Shown here: positions 37,101-49,594 of the stretch, piece by piece
Numbering within the stretch: the stretch's first letter is position 1
How the letters are laid out: each line of letters begins with the position of its first letter
From: Vitis vinifera
Lineage: Eukaryota; Streptophyta; Magnoliopsida; Vitales; Vitaceae
Direction: 5' to 3'
Length of the DNA: 64,000 nt
NCBI RefSeq assembly: GCF_030704535.1
Contig: NC_081822.1
Span: 3,587,001 to 3,651,000, forward strand
Made by a program: the position numbers and the translations under genes
The notes under the pieces: model-generated
The model's input: the letters and a program-made list of their open reading frames with translations, nothing else
What the model was told of the DNA's origin: nothing
Database searches by the model: none

Positions 37101-39352
37101 AATAATGTTTAATTGAGAGAAAGTGAGGAGGAAAATATAAGAAAGGAAAATTGTTGGATTATCTAAATATTCCAATCCTCCAATGAGCATGGCAAGAGGT
37201 TCATAAGGGTTAGGAAAAATCTAATTAATTACAAATGTGCAATGATAGTTTATGTCTCCAAAATTAAAAAATTGAAAAAATACTCAAAATCAAATATTTA
37301 GAAAATAAGTGATGTTGGCTATAAATCAACTATAAGGTCTCACTCCTTCTCAACTCTCATATAAACATGAAATTAAGTTTATAAGAGGTACAGAATGCCT
37401 AATTACACTTAGATTTGAAATTTTTGACTAAAATTGGACATAAAAGTAACCATGGGAAGGCATGTCTAGTGTGGATTCAAGCTTTATATGCCAAGAAATA
37501 TGATTTAAAGTCTATAATGACCATGGAAAGCTAATCACAATGGTTGAAAATTTGACTCACAAAGTCAAATTGGAAAATCTTTGAAAAAATCACAAGATTG
37601 AGAGCAATTAGTTATATTATCAAGCAAAATTTGTAAGACTAGATCTATGACTTGAGACATGACTTTGTGCCATGAGATTAGCCATCAAAATGAGTTTGAA
37701 ATTCAATAAATAAAAAATTAGCTTAAGAACAAAAATTTACAATCAATTTTGAAGAGTGAGCTAAAGAAAACAAAAAATGCTTTCAAGAGCATTTTATAAT
37801 GAAATAATTTTGGTCAAACAACTAACACATGTGGCTTTCGATTTGTCATTTCAAAATCGATCAAAAACATCTTTAAAAATCATTAAAATGAAGGAAAAAC
37901 CGATATCCTAATGATAACCCAAAATAAGAGAAAACAAATATCATAAACTAAAATAAACCCAATATCATGCTTCAACTTGATAAACTTAAAATATATAAAC
38001 AAAACTCAACTAAGTAAGGTTTAAAAACAGCTAAAAAATGATTTAGACAAATGAACAAATATATAGCAAACATTCAAAATAAAAAATGAGTCATGGTAGC
38101 TTAGAACCTCTTAGAATCTAACCCGTGACATTTCAATATTCACGACTTATATAATTAGCGTCTTAAAAATCAAACAATAAAAAAAAAACACAAAAAAATA
38201 TACCAAAAAAGAGAGAGAGAGAGAGAAAAACGAAATAAAAGATAACTCAACAAATAAACTTCTCATGAGTGGATCATTTAACTTTCAGTGTATACAAATT
38301 TTTCTACAACCCAAGCTTTCTTTAAATCTCTCATAACCATCTTCTCTTTATTTTACCTCTTCAAAATTTAGGCAAAGTTTAGAGGGTTGCTAAATATGAG
38401 CTAAAAGGCTTATATTTATAGGGTAAAGGAAGTGAGGAATTTAACACATATCATTATCTCCCCTTAAGCCTAAATTTTTCTTCAAAACTCTCTTAAATTA
38501 AAACCCAACCAAAGATACCAAAAAACTCCCCTAAAACTAGCCCAAAAATGGATAAAAAGGCTAGGCCCAAAATGGGGCAAAAAATGCCCTAATGGGCCCA
38601 TTTCGCACAAATGAAGCTTTATCTAAGCTTCAAACACGCTAAAACTTTGGAGACTTTTAGAGTGTCACCAAAGTCGCATTATGACTAAAAAAATATTTTC
38701 AAAATATCTCCAAAAAATGGCTCAAAAAAATCAATCTCAATGTCAAATAGTAGATGAACCACTAAGGAGTACAATAACGACTAAGCAAAAAAAGGATCCT
38801 ATGTGTGTACTGGACCAAGTATGATAAAAAACACATGTTAAAAAGATAAAATAAAAAGTTCACACCAAGGATCAAACATAACCTAATATTCTACTTTATT
38901 GCGATATTTGAATTTGTCATTTGTCTCAAAAAAGTTATCAAACTCATCACATACTTGTTTTTAGTTTTATTTCAAACTCATCCCATTACGAGTTGGGCAA
39001 GATGGGTACCTTCGTCATCCCTATACTTGATATGTAAAGTAAAAATTGAATAAAAATGAAATGAAAGTAACTTGTAATACCTAATAGATAAATCAAAACC
39101 TTTAATAAATTTGTATTTTTATTTATAATTGTAATCCAAATGTTCCAATCTTTTAAAATGCATGAATGCATTTGGAATGAAAGAGAAAAAAAAAAATCAA
39201 TCTCATACACGTTCATTATCATAATTAAGTACTATCAAGTATTAGAACAAATATAAAAATATATTATCATATAATCTAAAACTTGCAATGTAGGTGTCTC
39301 TATTTATCTTGTGCACTTTTTCATTTTCATTCCATTTATAATTTTGCATGCA

Positions 39353-39355
<3 letters not shown>

Positions 39356-39403
<48 letters not shown>
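39356..39403. repeat. (AT)24 microsatellite
   Basis: Uninterrupted alternating AT over 48 bp. Confidence 0.95.
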
Positions 39404-39406
<3 letters not shown>

Positions 39407-39566
39407 AAATAAAATAAAATATAATTAAAATTAATACAATTTTGATATATTTTAAAAATATTGAATACCTGTATAGAATTTGAAAAATAAACAAAATAAG
39501 TTTAAAAAAATATAAAAGTAATTTAGTAGCTTTAAATATACATTTTTTTTTCCTTTCACTTGGGTT

Positions 39567-39876
39567 ATGTTTGGTTTTTTTGAAATTTTGAGGGAAAATA
39601 TGAGATAAATAAAATAAAGAGGAAAAGTGGAAAGGAAAAAAAATGAAGGAAAATAAAAAATAGATTTAAAATCAATAAATTATTTTTATATATTTTTTAA
39701 AACTCATTTAACTTATTTTCCTCTATTGTATAAAGATTAAATAAGTTTAAAAATATAAAATTTTAACTAATTTTAATTATATTTAGTTTTTTTTTTTAAA
39801 TTTATGGTGAAACCAAGCATAGAAATACCATTCTCCTTAAAAAAATTTCCCTTAGTATTTTTCGAGAGCCAAACAT
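39567..39876. mobile_element. MITE-like element, copy C
   Basis: Ends ATGTTTGGTT and AGCCAAACAT, with the AATCAATAAATTATTTTTA core and CTATTGTATAAAGATTAAAT block shared with copies A and E. Confidence 0.7.
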
Positions 39877-41257
39877 AATCTTACTCATTTATTTTTTTTA
39901 TCTAACATTTGACCTCAAAATTTTCCAAGAATCGATCATACAATGAACTGAAAAGTTGTATCATCTCACATGTATTTTAATTATTTATAATAAATAATTT
40001 TGTAAGGCTAATAATTTAAAATTTGTAATATTGGTTTCGAAAGAGATGCAACATTACGAGCTATTCAAAAAAGTGGTATACTGTTAAGTTTCTTACAAGA
40101 TGTAACTCTTATACTATATAACGATTGTAGACCTCATAAAAAAAAACGTGTATAGAAATAAATTGTATAAAACTAAACATTGAAAATGTTTCAAGATAAA
40201 TAAATGATTCAATGATTCGATCAAGTAATATTACTATGGTTCGAGAGAAAGTAACGGTATCTACTCGGACACTATAGTGAAAGTGTGATGAATTAAGAGT
40301 AGACAATAAGCGACCATGCTTGAATCTTATGTGATTAAAATGTTTTTTTACTTTGATTAAATAAAGATGTTTAATAGAAATAAAATGAAACCCTCAAAAT
40401 ATATTGAAAATTTTCAATAAGATTTAAAATTAATGTGAAAAAAAAATAGTATATAAGTACTCCATTTAAAAAAAAAAAATTGAAAATAATTGAGTACTGA
40501 AAATAATTTATCAACCACTCGAATATCATATTGAGTTTTGAATAAGTCGGGTCAATCCACCCATGTTACACCTCTATGCAAAACTATCTTCTCAAAGACT
40601 GTTTTCTCATGTGGTCTTTCATAAAAAGTATATTTTGAAAATAGCATTTTAATATAAGCATAATTAATAAAATTTATATTGAAATTATCTTTTTTTAAAA
40701 CATAATTATAAAAATTGTTGTATTATTTGAAATAGATTCATAATTGTCATTTTTTTATAATGTTTTTTAAAAAAAGACACATAATTGTACCAAAAAAATC
40801 CCTCTTTTACAACCTTTTCATTGTCAAGATGAGAAAATAATTAATTTTATTAATTTTTCGAATTATTGTTCAATTCATTCATTTTTTTCCCTTGCAATTT
40901 ATTCGTTAATAGGACAATATTTTTAACTTTTGTTCTAATTAATCTTAAAATTGCAAACACCAAATATCACCAACTTCTTGGAAATTTCTTTAGTCATATT
41001 CCTTTTTTTTTTCTTGTTTCTTTTAACCACTCACTAATAAGCTCAACAGAGAGATATCCGAACTTGTTTGAATATCTATCTAAATAATTTTATTTTTTCT
41101 CATTAAAAAAAATTAAAATAATAAAAAATTATTTTTTAATTGATTATGTTTTTGGTATGAAACATTGTTTAATTATAAATTTAATTTAATTAATTGTATT
41201 TGTGGTGATTTATAGTATTCTAATCATTTAAAGTGTTTTTTAAGGGACATGTAAGCT

Positions 41258-41569
41258 ATGTTTGGTTTGGTTGTATTGGAAATAAAAAATAAACATTAAA
41301 AAAAATAATTTTCTCATATTTAGTTTTATTATGAAAAATACAAAAGAAAATCAAATAGAATTATAATTAATTATAAATTTATATTTTTTAAAATTATTTA
41401 ATAATGGTGGGAAATGAGTGAAGTAAGTTTGAAAAAAGTTTTAAAATAATTTATTGACTTTAAACTTATTTTTTTATTTTTCTTCACTTTTTTATTTCTT
41501 TATACTTTTTTCTTTTTATTTTATTTCTCGAGACATATTTTTCCCCAAAATTTTTAAAAAACCAAACAT
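41258..41569. mobile_element. MITE-like element, copy D
   Basis: Perfect terminal repeats ATGTTTGGTT / AACCAAACAT. Same orientation as copy B. Confidence 0.7.
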
Positions 41570-41690
41570 AGTTGTAATCTTCTTATCTCATTTTGTTGTG
41601 GAGCTAAATAAACACTTTTTTTTGTTATTGTTAATAATTAAATATTTTTTTTAAATATATAAAAGTAAGAATACCTTAAAATCAAGGCTA

Positions 41691-42299
41691 TATTTGGTTC
41701 CTAAAAAGTTCAAGAGAAGATACAAAGAAAATAAACTAAAACGAAAAAAATTTAAAATCAATAAATTATTTTAATTTCTTACTTCAAACTTAACTTAGTA
41801 TTTATCTTTTTTATATAAAGACTAGGGTTTTGTTTGGTTTGAGAAAATTTGAAAGAAAACGGGAGGGGAATAATATAGAGAAGAAAAGTAAAAGCAAAAA
41901 TAAAAAAATAAAAAATAAAAAATCAAAGTTAATAAATTATTTTTATATGTTTTTAAAATTCATTTTACTTATTTTCCTCTATTGTATAAAGATTATTGTA
42001 TAATGATTAAACAATTTTAAAATGTATAAAATTATAATTAATTTTAATTATATTTGATTTATTTATTTTTTTTTTTATAGTGAAACCAAATATGAGAAAA
42101 TAATTTTTTTTAACATTTTTTTCGTTATTTGATAATTTCCAATAATCAAACATAGTCTAAATAATTTAAAAATATATAAGTTTCTCATTAATTTTTAATT
42201 ACATGCGACTTTCTTTCATATTTTTTTATGATAAAACCAAACATGAGAAAATTATTTATCTTAACATTTGTTTTTAGTTATTTTCAATTATCAAACATA
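41691..42299. mobile_element. MITE-like element split by a nested copy (outer copy)
   Basis: The left half is 41691-41823 and the right half is about 42155-42299, ending ATCAAACATA. Joined, the halves make one ~280-bp family member. It is interrupted exactly where copy E begins and ends. Confidence 0.6.
41826..42154. mobile_element. MITE-like element, copy E, nested
   Basis: Begins TAGGGTTTTGTTTGGTT and ends ATCAAACATAGT; the flanking CTA may be a short target duplication. It sits inside another copy of the same family. Confidence 0.65.
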
Positions 42300-42585
42300 A
42301 CATAAAAAAATTTAACAAAAATATTAATATTAAAAAAATTAAGTTAAAAAAAAAAAGTTCTTTTCAAAAATCAAACATAGTATAAACGAAATTTGATAAA
42401 AATATTAATGTTAAAAAATCAAGTTAAAAAAAGAAAAACAACGAGTTAAACCTTAAAATTATTTAGGAAAATAAGATTAAGATAACAATTTCATGAACAT
42501 TTACATTCGATATCACTTTTGCATCAAACTTTTTAAAAACATCAACCGAATTAGTGTAAAAATATGTATAAAAAAATAAAGAAAA

Positions 42586-42590
42586 GATAG
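42586..42590. repeat. Target-site duplication GATAG (left)
   Basis: GATAG directly precedes the left LTR, and GATAG directly follows the right LTR at 54535-54539. Confidence 0.92.
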
Positions 42591-43477
42591 TGTGGACCCC
42601 GCATTTCAAATCTATCTCAATGCGTTTCCCATTCGAATGGTGAGCTCGAATTTTATTTGAAAAATTATGATTTTTATTGATTATTTGAAAATGACTTGGA
42701 GTCGCCACTTATTTTTGTTTTATTTTTAAAGGGTAAACAAAATAAGAAAGAAAAACCCTAAGTGTGACTCCTTATTTTGGAAAAGGTGGTTTGCGAAAAA
42801 CCGGATCGGGTTCGGGGGTCAGGTTACTTATCGGGAAGGTACGGTAAAGACCGTAGCACCCCTCTAAGTCCCTAAAGTCGGGTCTCTACTAATAAAATGA
42901 AGTTGACGTGGCAATGATGAGGAAATCAATGAATACTCAGCATGATCGCACATATGAGAATCAGTACATGCATAGAGAATTACAAGAATGGGAGTGGACA
43001 CGTACCTAGGTGACGAGCCGCCATGCGCAAACTCAAAAACTGTTTAGGAGTTCACCCATGCTGTTCATCCGCCACTTCATCTCCTTCCTCAAAGCTTCCT
43101 TGCCTCTCAAGCTCAAGAAAACCCCAGCAAAGCTATCCCCATTTTCTCCTCAAGAAAACCTCCTCCTCCAAGACCAGAAAAATCCCCCTGGTTTTCTCTC
43201 TAAGCTCCCCTCAAGCTCTTCCCTCCTCTCAATATCTCCCACGGCTTGCCCTCCAAAAACCCCCTTCTCTGCAGCTCTCTTCTGCCCCTCAACAACCTGC
43301 AGCTTTTTGCAGATTCCTCCTTGCCAGGTGTCAATTTCTGATTGGCTTTCAAAAACACTGTTCTGATTCCATGATAGCCAATCAGGGATTGACACGTGGC
43401 CTCCTAGAAATGCTCCATCTGGCCAAATAAGCTGCAACAAATTCAAAAAGAAAGTGCTCCCAAAATGGGGGTCTACA
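42591..43477 (-). repeat. LTR (3' LTR in element orientation)
   Basis: 887 bp, TG...CA. Differs from the other LTR at five single positions that I could find. Contains a 24-bp imperfect hairpin at 43324-43399 with a G-box/ABRE-like core. The open frames here are incidental. Confidence 0.97.
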
Positions 43478-43492
43478 AATATGCCCCTCTTC
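43478..43492 (-). other. Polypurine tract
   Basis: On the minus strand GAAGAGGGGC followed by ATATT abuts the 3' LTR, as expected for plus-strand priming. Confidence 0.6.
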
Positions 43493-43950
43493 GGTAGAGT
43501 TCACGAGTGTAAGGAATATGAACACTGAAGTGAAAAGAAAGTGTGAATAGTGAGTGCAATGAAGTGAACTTTACCGAAGAACCAAGGAGACCCCCATAGG
43601 GACACTAGTGAGATAAAAACTCACTCAAACTAGCAGCCGAACACAAAAGCTCTAATCCTAAAAGAGAAAGATGTCTCAAAATGCCTCTGAGCCACACTAA
43701 GGATCCAAGCTCCCTCTAAAACGTCTCCAAAAGTGACCCGAAGATCGATGTCAAAGGTGAGTAACGGTCGAACCACCCTGGAGTACGAACAAGAATGCGT
43801 CTAAAGGAGACTGTCCTATGTGGACTACGAGATGAATAGGCGATAAGCACAGGGTAACAAGGTGAGGAGAGTGAGAATAAGTGCAAATCCATGAAGGTGA
43901 GACATGCAATGCCAGAGAATATGAACGCTAGGAGCTGTGACTCTGCATGA
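43493..43950. other. Non-coding interior of the retrotransposon
   Basis: No frame with a recognisable domain; lies between the polypurine tract and the 60-bp repeat array. Confidence 0.5.
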
Positions 43951-43952
43951 CA

Positions 43953-44277
43953 AGACTGACTCTAAACGCTAAACTAGAAAATAAGAAAATAAAGCTCTGC
44001 AAGCCAAACCAAAAAAGCTAACTCTAAATGCTAAACTGAGAAAATAACAGCTCTGGAAGCCAAACCAAAAAAACTAACTCTAAACACTAAACTAGAAAAT
44101 ATGAAAATAAAGCTCTGGAAGCCAACCAAAAAGCTAACCCTAAACACTAAACTAGAAAATAAGAAAATAAAGCTCTGGAAGCCAACCAAAAAGCTAACTC
44201 TAAACACTAAACTAGAAAATAAGAAAATAAAGCTCTGGAAGCCAACCAAAAAGCGAACTCTAAACGCTAAAATCGAA
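43953..44277. repeat. Minisatellite, 60-bp unit, about five copies
   Basis: Unit starts CTCTGGAAGCCAACC and ends GAAAATAAAG. The three central copies are nearly identical and the outer ones degenerate. Since 60 is a multiple of three it creates open frames on both strands; I do not regard them as coding. Confidence 0.92.
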
Positions 44278-44286
44278 GGCCCATAG

Positions 44287-45030
44287 GTGAAGACCTACGG
44301 TGGTGATAATAACTGAAACAAAGGCTCATGGATGAAAATCCATGATGGTGAATCTGAAATGCCCATAGATGTCTGATCTATGGTGGTGAAATCTGAAATG
44401 CCCACAGATAAAAATCTATGGTGGTGATAATCTCGAAATGCCCAAGGATGAAAATCTATGGTGGTGATAACTGAAAGCCCAAGGATGAAAATCCATGGTG
44501 GTGATAACTGAAAGCCCAAGGACGAAAATCCATGGTGGTGATACAACTAAAATGCCCATAGATGAAAATCTATGGTGGTGATAAATCTGAAAGCCCAAGG
44601 ATAAAAATCCATGGTGGTGATAACTGAAAGCCCAAGGATGAAAATCCATGGTGGTGATAATCTCGAAATGCCCAAGGATGAAAATCCATGGTGGTGATAT
44701 AATCTCGAAATGCCCAAGGATGAAAATCCATGGTGGTGATAATCTCGAATGCCCACAGATAAAAATCCATGGTGGTGATATAACTAATCAAAGCCCATAG
44801 ATGTATGATCTATGGTGGTGAAAATCTCAAAAGCCCAAGGATGAAAATCCATGGTGGTGATAATCTCGAAATGCCCAAGGATGAAAATCCATGGTGGTGA
44901 TATAATCTCGAAATGCCCAAGGATGAAAATCCATGGTGGTGATATAATCTCAAATGCCCATAGATGAAAATCCATGGTGGTGATAACTGAAATAGATGCT
45001 CATAGATGAAAATCTATGATGGTGAAAATC
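44287..45030. repeat. Minisatellite, 37-42-bp unit, about 19 copies
   Basis: Core GATGAAAATCCATGGTGGTGATAA preceded by GCCCAAG or GCCCATA, given here in two parts: GATGAAAATCC and ATGGTGGTGATAA. Unit length varies through a 0-5 bp linker (AACTGAA, AATCTCGAA, TATAATCTCGAA). It is internal to the retrotransposon. Confidence 0.93.
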
Positions 45031-45099
45031 TGAAAGAGGGGGGATGCCCTATATAAGATAACAATAGGGGGACGCCCTAGGTGATAACTCATAAAGATC

Positions 45100-45380
45100 G
45101 GCAAATGGGTCTGACAACCATGAAATCAACATGAGACACGGTAAACCCAAAGAGAGGGGGTATGCTCCAGTAGGAAAAGCACTAAAGGGGTATGCCCCGG
45201 TATGATGACTCGGATCAAGAAATAGGTCGAGCAATGAGAAGGTACACAAAAGACCTGATAAACCCAAGGATGGCGGTATGCCCCAGTGTGATGACCCATG
45301 AAGATCAAGAAGTAGATCGAGTAGTGAGAGAATCTGCAAAAGATCTGATGAACTCAAGGATGGGGGTATGCCCCAGTGTA
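45100..45380. repeat. Degenerate ~90-bp tandem repeat, about three copies
   Basis: Each unit has GGTATGCCCCAGTG-like, GATCAAGAAGTAG-like and ACCCAAGGATGG-like blocks in the same order. Confidence 0.75.
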
Positions 45381-48300
45381 AGATAGTAACCAACGTAAGA
45401 CACGAAATCTCACCATACAAGACGCTCTGGGATATGCTCAATGATGATGCAATGCAAAAGATATACATAGCCTCAATGAACAAACGCTAAAACAAGTCCA
45501 AACATCACTGAAACTATGCTGACAAAGCAAAACTAAAATAATGGATCACACAAACGCTGACCAAAACTCTAGGTCTGAAATGTAAGCAAATCAAAACACG
45601 ACATGTCAACTATCAATATGAGTACATCATCACAAGTGCATCAACAATCTAATAGGCCCTACCATCACGGGAGATGTTGAACCTAATGTCCAAAGGCATG
45701 TGAAAACTCAACCAGAAAGCTCAAGACTAGCCCATATCTTCCCCTGATCAAGAGAAAGGGATAAGGTCATGTAAGACGATGAAATATGTGGGCTCAAAAG
45801 ATGTAAGGCTCTGATAAGATGGGTGCAGGTATAACAGTGTCCAATGTAGGATGGATGGGAGTGTAACAAAGATAAGTGAATATCCGAATCAAACTAGGTA
45901 CGCTGAGAAGACTGAGCCTAGGGTGTCAATGACTCTATGATCCATCGAAAACAACAATCATAAACACGAAATGGAGTCTCAATGTCGAAATCGGCAAGGT
46001 GGCTATGCCCCAGTGTGAATGCATCATCTCAGAATGGGTAAGCTCTCAATGTAGAATGATCTCTGGAAAGTAAGTGTCTGGCATAAACTGTCATCTCACA
46101 AAATCATCATCAATGAGTGGGCTATGCCCCAGTGTAAGCATCTCCAAATCGAACATCAATGAGAGGAGTACAACCAATATACATCATCTGATCAAAATGA
46201 ACCTCTGCTCCTCAAAGCCATCGTGGTAATGTGAAGAGAGTATCTGACCCCCTCTAAAGAAAAAGCACGTCCCAATGTGAACTGATATCTCTGAGATCAA
46301 CCTCTGATGAAAGGGTTATGCCCCAGTATAGGGCAAACCCTGGAATGACTAAACTCTACTGCATGCTCTCATCAGTGCCCGTGTCCTGATCCAATCATCT
46401 CAAAAAATGTCAACAATGATGAGAAGGCCATGCTCTCGTGATCATATCAAAGAAATCAACCAATCATATCCCGTACTCCAATGTGAAATGAATCTAAACA
46501 CCTCCGAGGAACAGCTATACCTAAAAAAAACCACCATCGACCGAAAGGGGTATGCCCCTGTGTAAAGTACACCAGATGAAATGCGCCAATCATGTCTCAT
46601 GCTCCAATGTGAAAAAGGACATTTGATATCCTCCAAGGAATGGACATGGCTCAAAAATCCGGCATCGACTAAGAAGAGTATGCCTCGACATAATGGTCAT
46701 CCGATAATAAAACTCTCTGAGACGGCTATGCCCCAGTGTAAGGTCATACCATAACTCCCGGTCCATCACAAACAGAATGCTCCCGAATCAATCCCAAATA
46801 TCGCTCACATAAGAGCTATCAAACACAATGTGTGATGTCATGGCCTCAGGGTGGTCTTAAGACACGGGACGTAACGTAGGCTAGGGTGATAGGGTGATAG
46901 AAATGAAGGGAAACTAGGCCCAAATACCCAATGATCAAAACCCATGCCCTCATGTATAAAATGCAACATGTATAGCAAATATCGTGAGCCATGGACCTGA
47001 AGATGCCTACTGTGAACATGGTAACAATGATGATGCAATGAAGAAAAATCGAACTCATGACGAGATGTATAATGATGGTGCGAAGAGAGTATCAAACCCG
47101 AAAATGAGGTCACTGTAAGAATGGAATAAGGAGTGGAATGAAAATGATGAAACAGAAGTGAAAACGAGGATGATGATGAAGCATAGAATACGAGAACAAG
47201 TGATGATCTGCTCAAATCAAATATGAAAGGAGGTCACGTCAATAACGAACACAATGATGGAATGGACAATGACCCAGAGCTCCTAAGAGAAGGCCACTCA
47301 TCTCACTCTCAAAACATACAACAAAATGAATACGAAGAATGAAAGGTCCCGAGGAGCTCACATACGAACTCCTATCAATAGACATATCCAACAAAGCGAC
47401 CCCTTGAACACTAATATACACATACTCAATGATAGAGAATAATACACACATGTGCCTTTTTTTTTTTTCTCAATTTTTTTTTTTTTTTTTTTTTTTTACA
47501 TATATACAAATATACATGCTCTGAACGCAAACCAAGAAAGACCCAAGTACGGAATCAAAAATGAATAAACATGCCCTAAAATATCAATATATCACAAACT
47601 CTCTCTAATGATGTGACCCTCTCAAGCCAAGGATCCCTGGATCAACGTCCGTAGGATAGATAGTGGAAAATGACATGACTACCCTCCATGTAATGAACTG
47701 AGGATGATCACCACTCGGGATGGAGAAAGTGATGCAAAACGAGCAGCAGATAGGCTAAAGGACACAATCGATGAAGTGTGATGAAAGACAATGATGCAAT
47801 GATAGGAAAAGATAATGAGAAAGATACGCCCCTAGGTCCAAGGCTCATGAAACTCCTAAACAATGCATGCATACACTGAAGGGCCCCTATCCCGGTGTAG
47901 AAGGTGAGCAAGGCTATAATAAATAAAAGGCTATGATGCTCATGCGAGGCTCAACGGGTTAGCAATGGTATAGATGTCAATAAAGGTAATAGGGTGTGAG
48001 CTAACCGAAATGAAGGCCACCCATCCTACGACCACAGTCTCAAACATCATGCTCTCAAGCCCTCAAATGATCAATACTAAAGATCGATGTCCATCTGACA
48101 TAACCACATCAATCCTCTAGAATCATGCATCAAACCGTACTCCGAATGCTCCATAATAATCTCAAAGATGATCCTCTCAAAGCAAAGTGAACGATGATGT
48201 CATCAGGCACGACTGCCCATCACAAGCCAACTCTCATCATACAATATCAATCTCTATACTCACGGCAAAATAAGTGACAGTCTCATCAAGCAATCGACCA

Positions 48301-48865
48301 ATCCTCATATCGTAAGCCACCCAAAAATCATAAACCAAACCTCTCCATGCCAGATCAACCCTGGGCTCAAACTCCTCACACTCTACCTGGTCAAATAAGA
48401 GAAGGAATGTGTAAAGCTAGAAAAACCGAGGATGGAAAGGTCTCATAATGGTCTCAAGGGTGATGCTGTGCAAAGCTCATAATGGATGAATGTAGGTCAA
48501 AGCAAAGGCAAGGTGCGAGAAGTGAGCAAGGTACTGCTCTGATCATAAGAAGATGTGTCACAGTCTCAATCTCCCTAGGTCAAATCTCTGATCCTAGGCT
48601 AATAGGCTCAATATCCTCCATGATAGGTCAAACCTCAAGACCACAATATGCAAGTGAAAAGACGCCTCAAGTCAAAAGAACAACACATCATATCACAAAA
48701 CACAAGCATATGTCCATAAAGGAAAATGCATCCAATGGGATAATCCGATGAGTACATCATGCAAAAAAAGGATAACAAAGACAATACTCAAGAATCGAGT
48801 TATAGTCTCTAAAAGTTAAAAGTAAAACAAGACTAAACAAACAAAAACAGTGACTGGTCCTGTCA
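45381..48865. other. Non-coding retrotransposon interior with dispersed short motif
   Basis: This is where pol would be expected downstream of gag, but no reverse-transcriptase, RNase H or integrase motif is visible in any frame. The motif TATGCCCCAGTG recurs near 45.99, 46.12, 46.32, 46.55 and 46.73 kb. A poly-T tract broken by a few C lies at about 47459-47498. Confidence 0.7.
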
Positions 48866-49594
48866 TCACATCTCTGGCCACAGAGGGAACAAAATCTGAG
48901 CGCCACCGTACCAAGGTAAGCCAATCATGAGCCAATCGCCCAAGTCAATAAGATCAGGGACTGCTGGTGAAGGGGCGTCTGCATGCATGGCCTGAGCTGA
49001 GGTAGGAATAGGAAACATATCGGACTGAGGATCCCCAAACGTCCCAGAATCAACAATGTCCTGTATGGCATGTCGTAGAGCAGTGCAACGATCAGTGTGA
49101 TGTCCTACTGACTGATGGTACATACAATATAAATCAAGTCGAAACTGTGGAGGCACAGGATCTGGAAGTGCCCTAGGAGACAGAGGAGCCAAAAGTCCCA
49201 TGGCCTGGAATGTCTCAAAAACTCTGCTCAGGGGTGCGCTCAAATCTGAAAAGTGTCTCCGACATCGTCGATGGGGGTGAAATCGCTCATGAGGAACTGT
49301 AACGACCGAAGGGCCCCGAAGCTGGGATGGAGGTCGTGCCAACGTAGCCAATGAAATGGATGAGGAATGCTGCTGGAGTACTAAATGTGGGCGAGGTCGT
49401 GGATGCGAGGCACCCAAAGTAACAGGTGTCGGTGAAGTCAAGTGTGGCAATGAAGGCATCGCTACTCCTGGAGCTCCTCTCGATGACGATGGATGCTCTG
49501 ACAAAATAAGCTCAATCCTCTCAACCCTCCGTGTCAAATCCACCATCATCTCGTAAAGAGTAGTGAGAGTAATGGGTGCGATCTCGTCCGACAT
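48866..49594 (-). CDS. Second gag-like ORF with zinc knuckle, ~242 aa
   Basis: Start chosen at 49594 (M-S-D-E-I-A-P-I-T-L); the longer frame upstream is hydrophobic low-complexity sequence and unlikely to be real. An N-terminal helix-like segment (V-D-L-T-R-R-V-E-R-I-E) is followed by a Pro/Ser/Arg-rich stretch. Next come H-R-R-C-R-R-H-F-S-D-L, L-L-A-P-L-S-P-R-A-L-P, and the zinc-knuckle-like C-M-Y-H-Q-S-V-G-H-H-T-D-R-C (C-x2-H-x4-H-x4-C) with L-R-H-A-I-Q-D-I-V-D-S-G. This parallels the C-terminal half of the gag ORF at 50104-50622 but is clearly diverged, so it is an ancient internal duplication or an acquired second gag. It lacks the main capsid-like domain. Confidence 0.65.
   Translation of the reverse strand: MSDEIAPITLTTLYEMMVDLTRRVERIELILSEHPSSSRGAPGVAMPSLPHLTSPTPVTLGASHPRPRPHLVLQQHSSSISLATLARPPSQLRGPSVVTVPHERFHPHRRCRRHFSDLSAPLSRVFETFQAMGLLAPLSPRALPDPVPPQFRLDLYCMYHQSVGHHTDRCTALRHAIQDIVDSGTFGDPQSDMFPIPTSAQAMHADAPSPAVPDLIDLGDWLMIGLPWYGGAQILFPLWPEM

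Larger units (their letters stand above)
35657..42585. other. Very AT-rich intergenic region with MITE-like copies
   Basis: No gene recognised. Several copies of one MITE-like family are listed separately; a further internal fragment lies around 35830-35990. The stretch 37.15-38.9 kb is less AT-rich and not MITE-like, but shows no coding or LTR features that I can name. Confidence 0.6.

Noticed and set aside
43010..43430. Overlapping 118- and 135-codon frames, repeated at 54067-54487
   Set aside because: They lie inside the LTRs, on the strand opposite to the element, in a Pro/Ser-rich low-complexity tract; identical because the LTRs are identical.
44031..44791. Open frames with 20-aa or 'DFHPWAF' repeats
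   Set aside because: They are by-products of the minisatellites; frames change with each linker variant.
44287..45030. Regularly spaced 37-42-bp repeats that resemble a CRISPR array
   Set aside because: There are no unique spacers of constant length, the linkers are only a few bases, the host is a plant, and the array sits inside a retrotransposon.
46838..47215. 125-codon minus-strand frame inside the retrotransposon, first considered as a pol remnant
   Set aside because: It is His/Ser/Phe-rich low-complexity sequence with no reverse-transcriptase or integrase motif.
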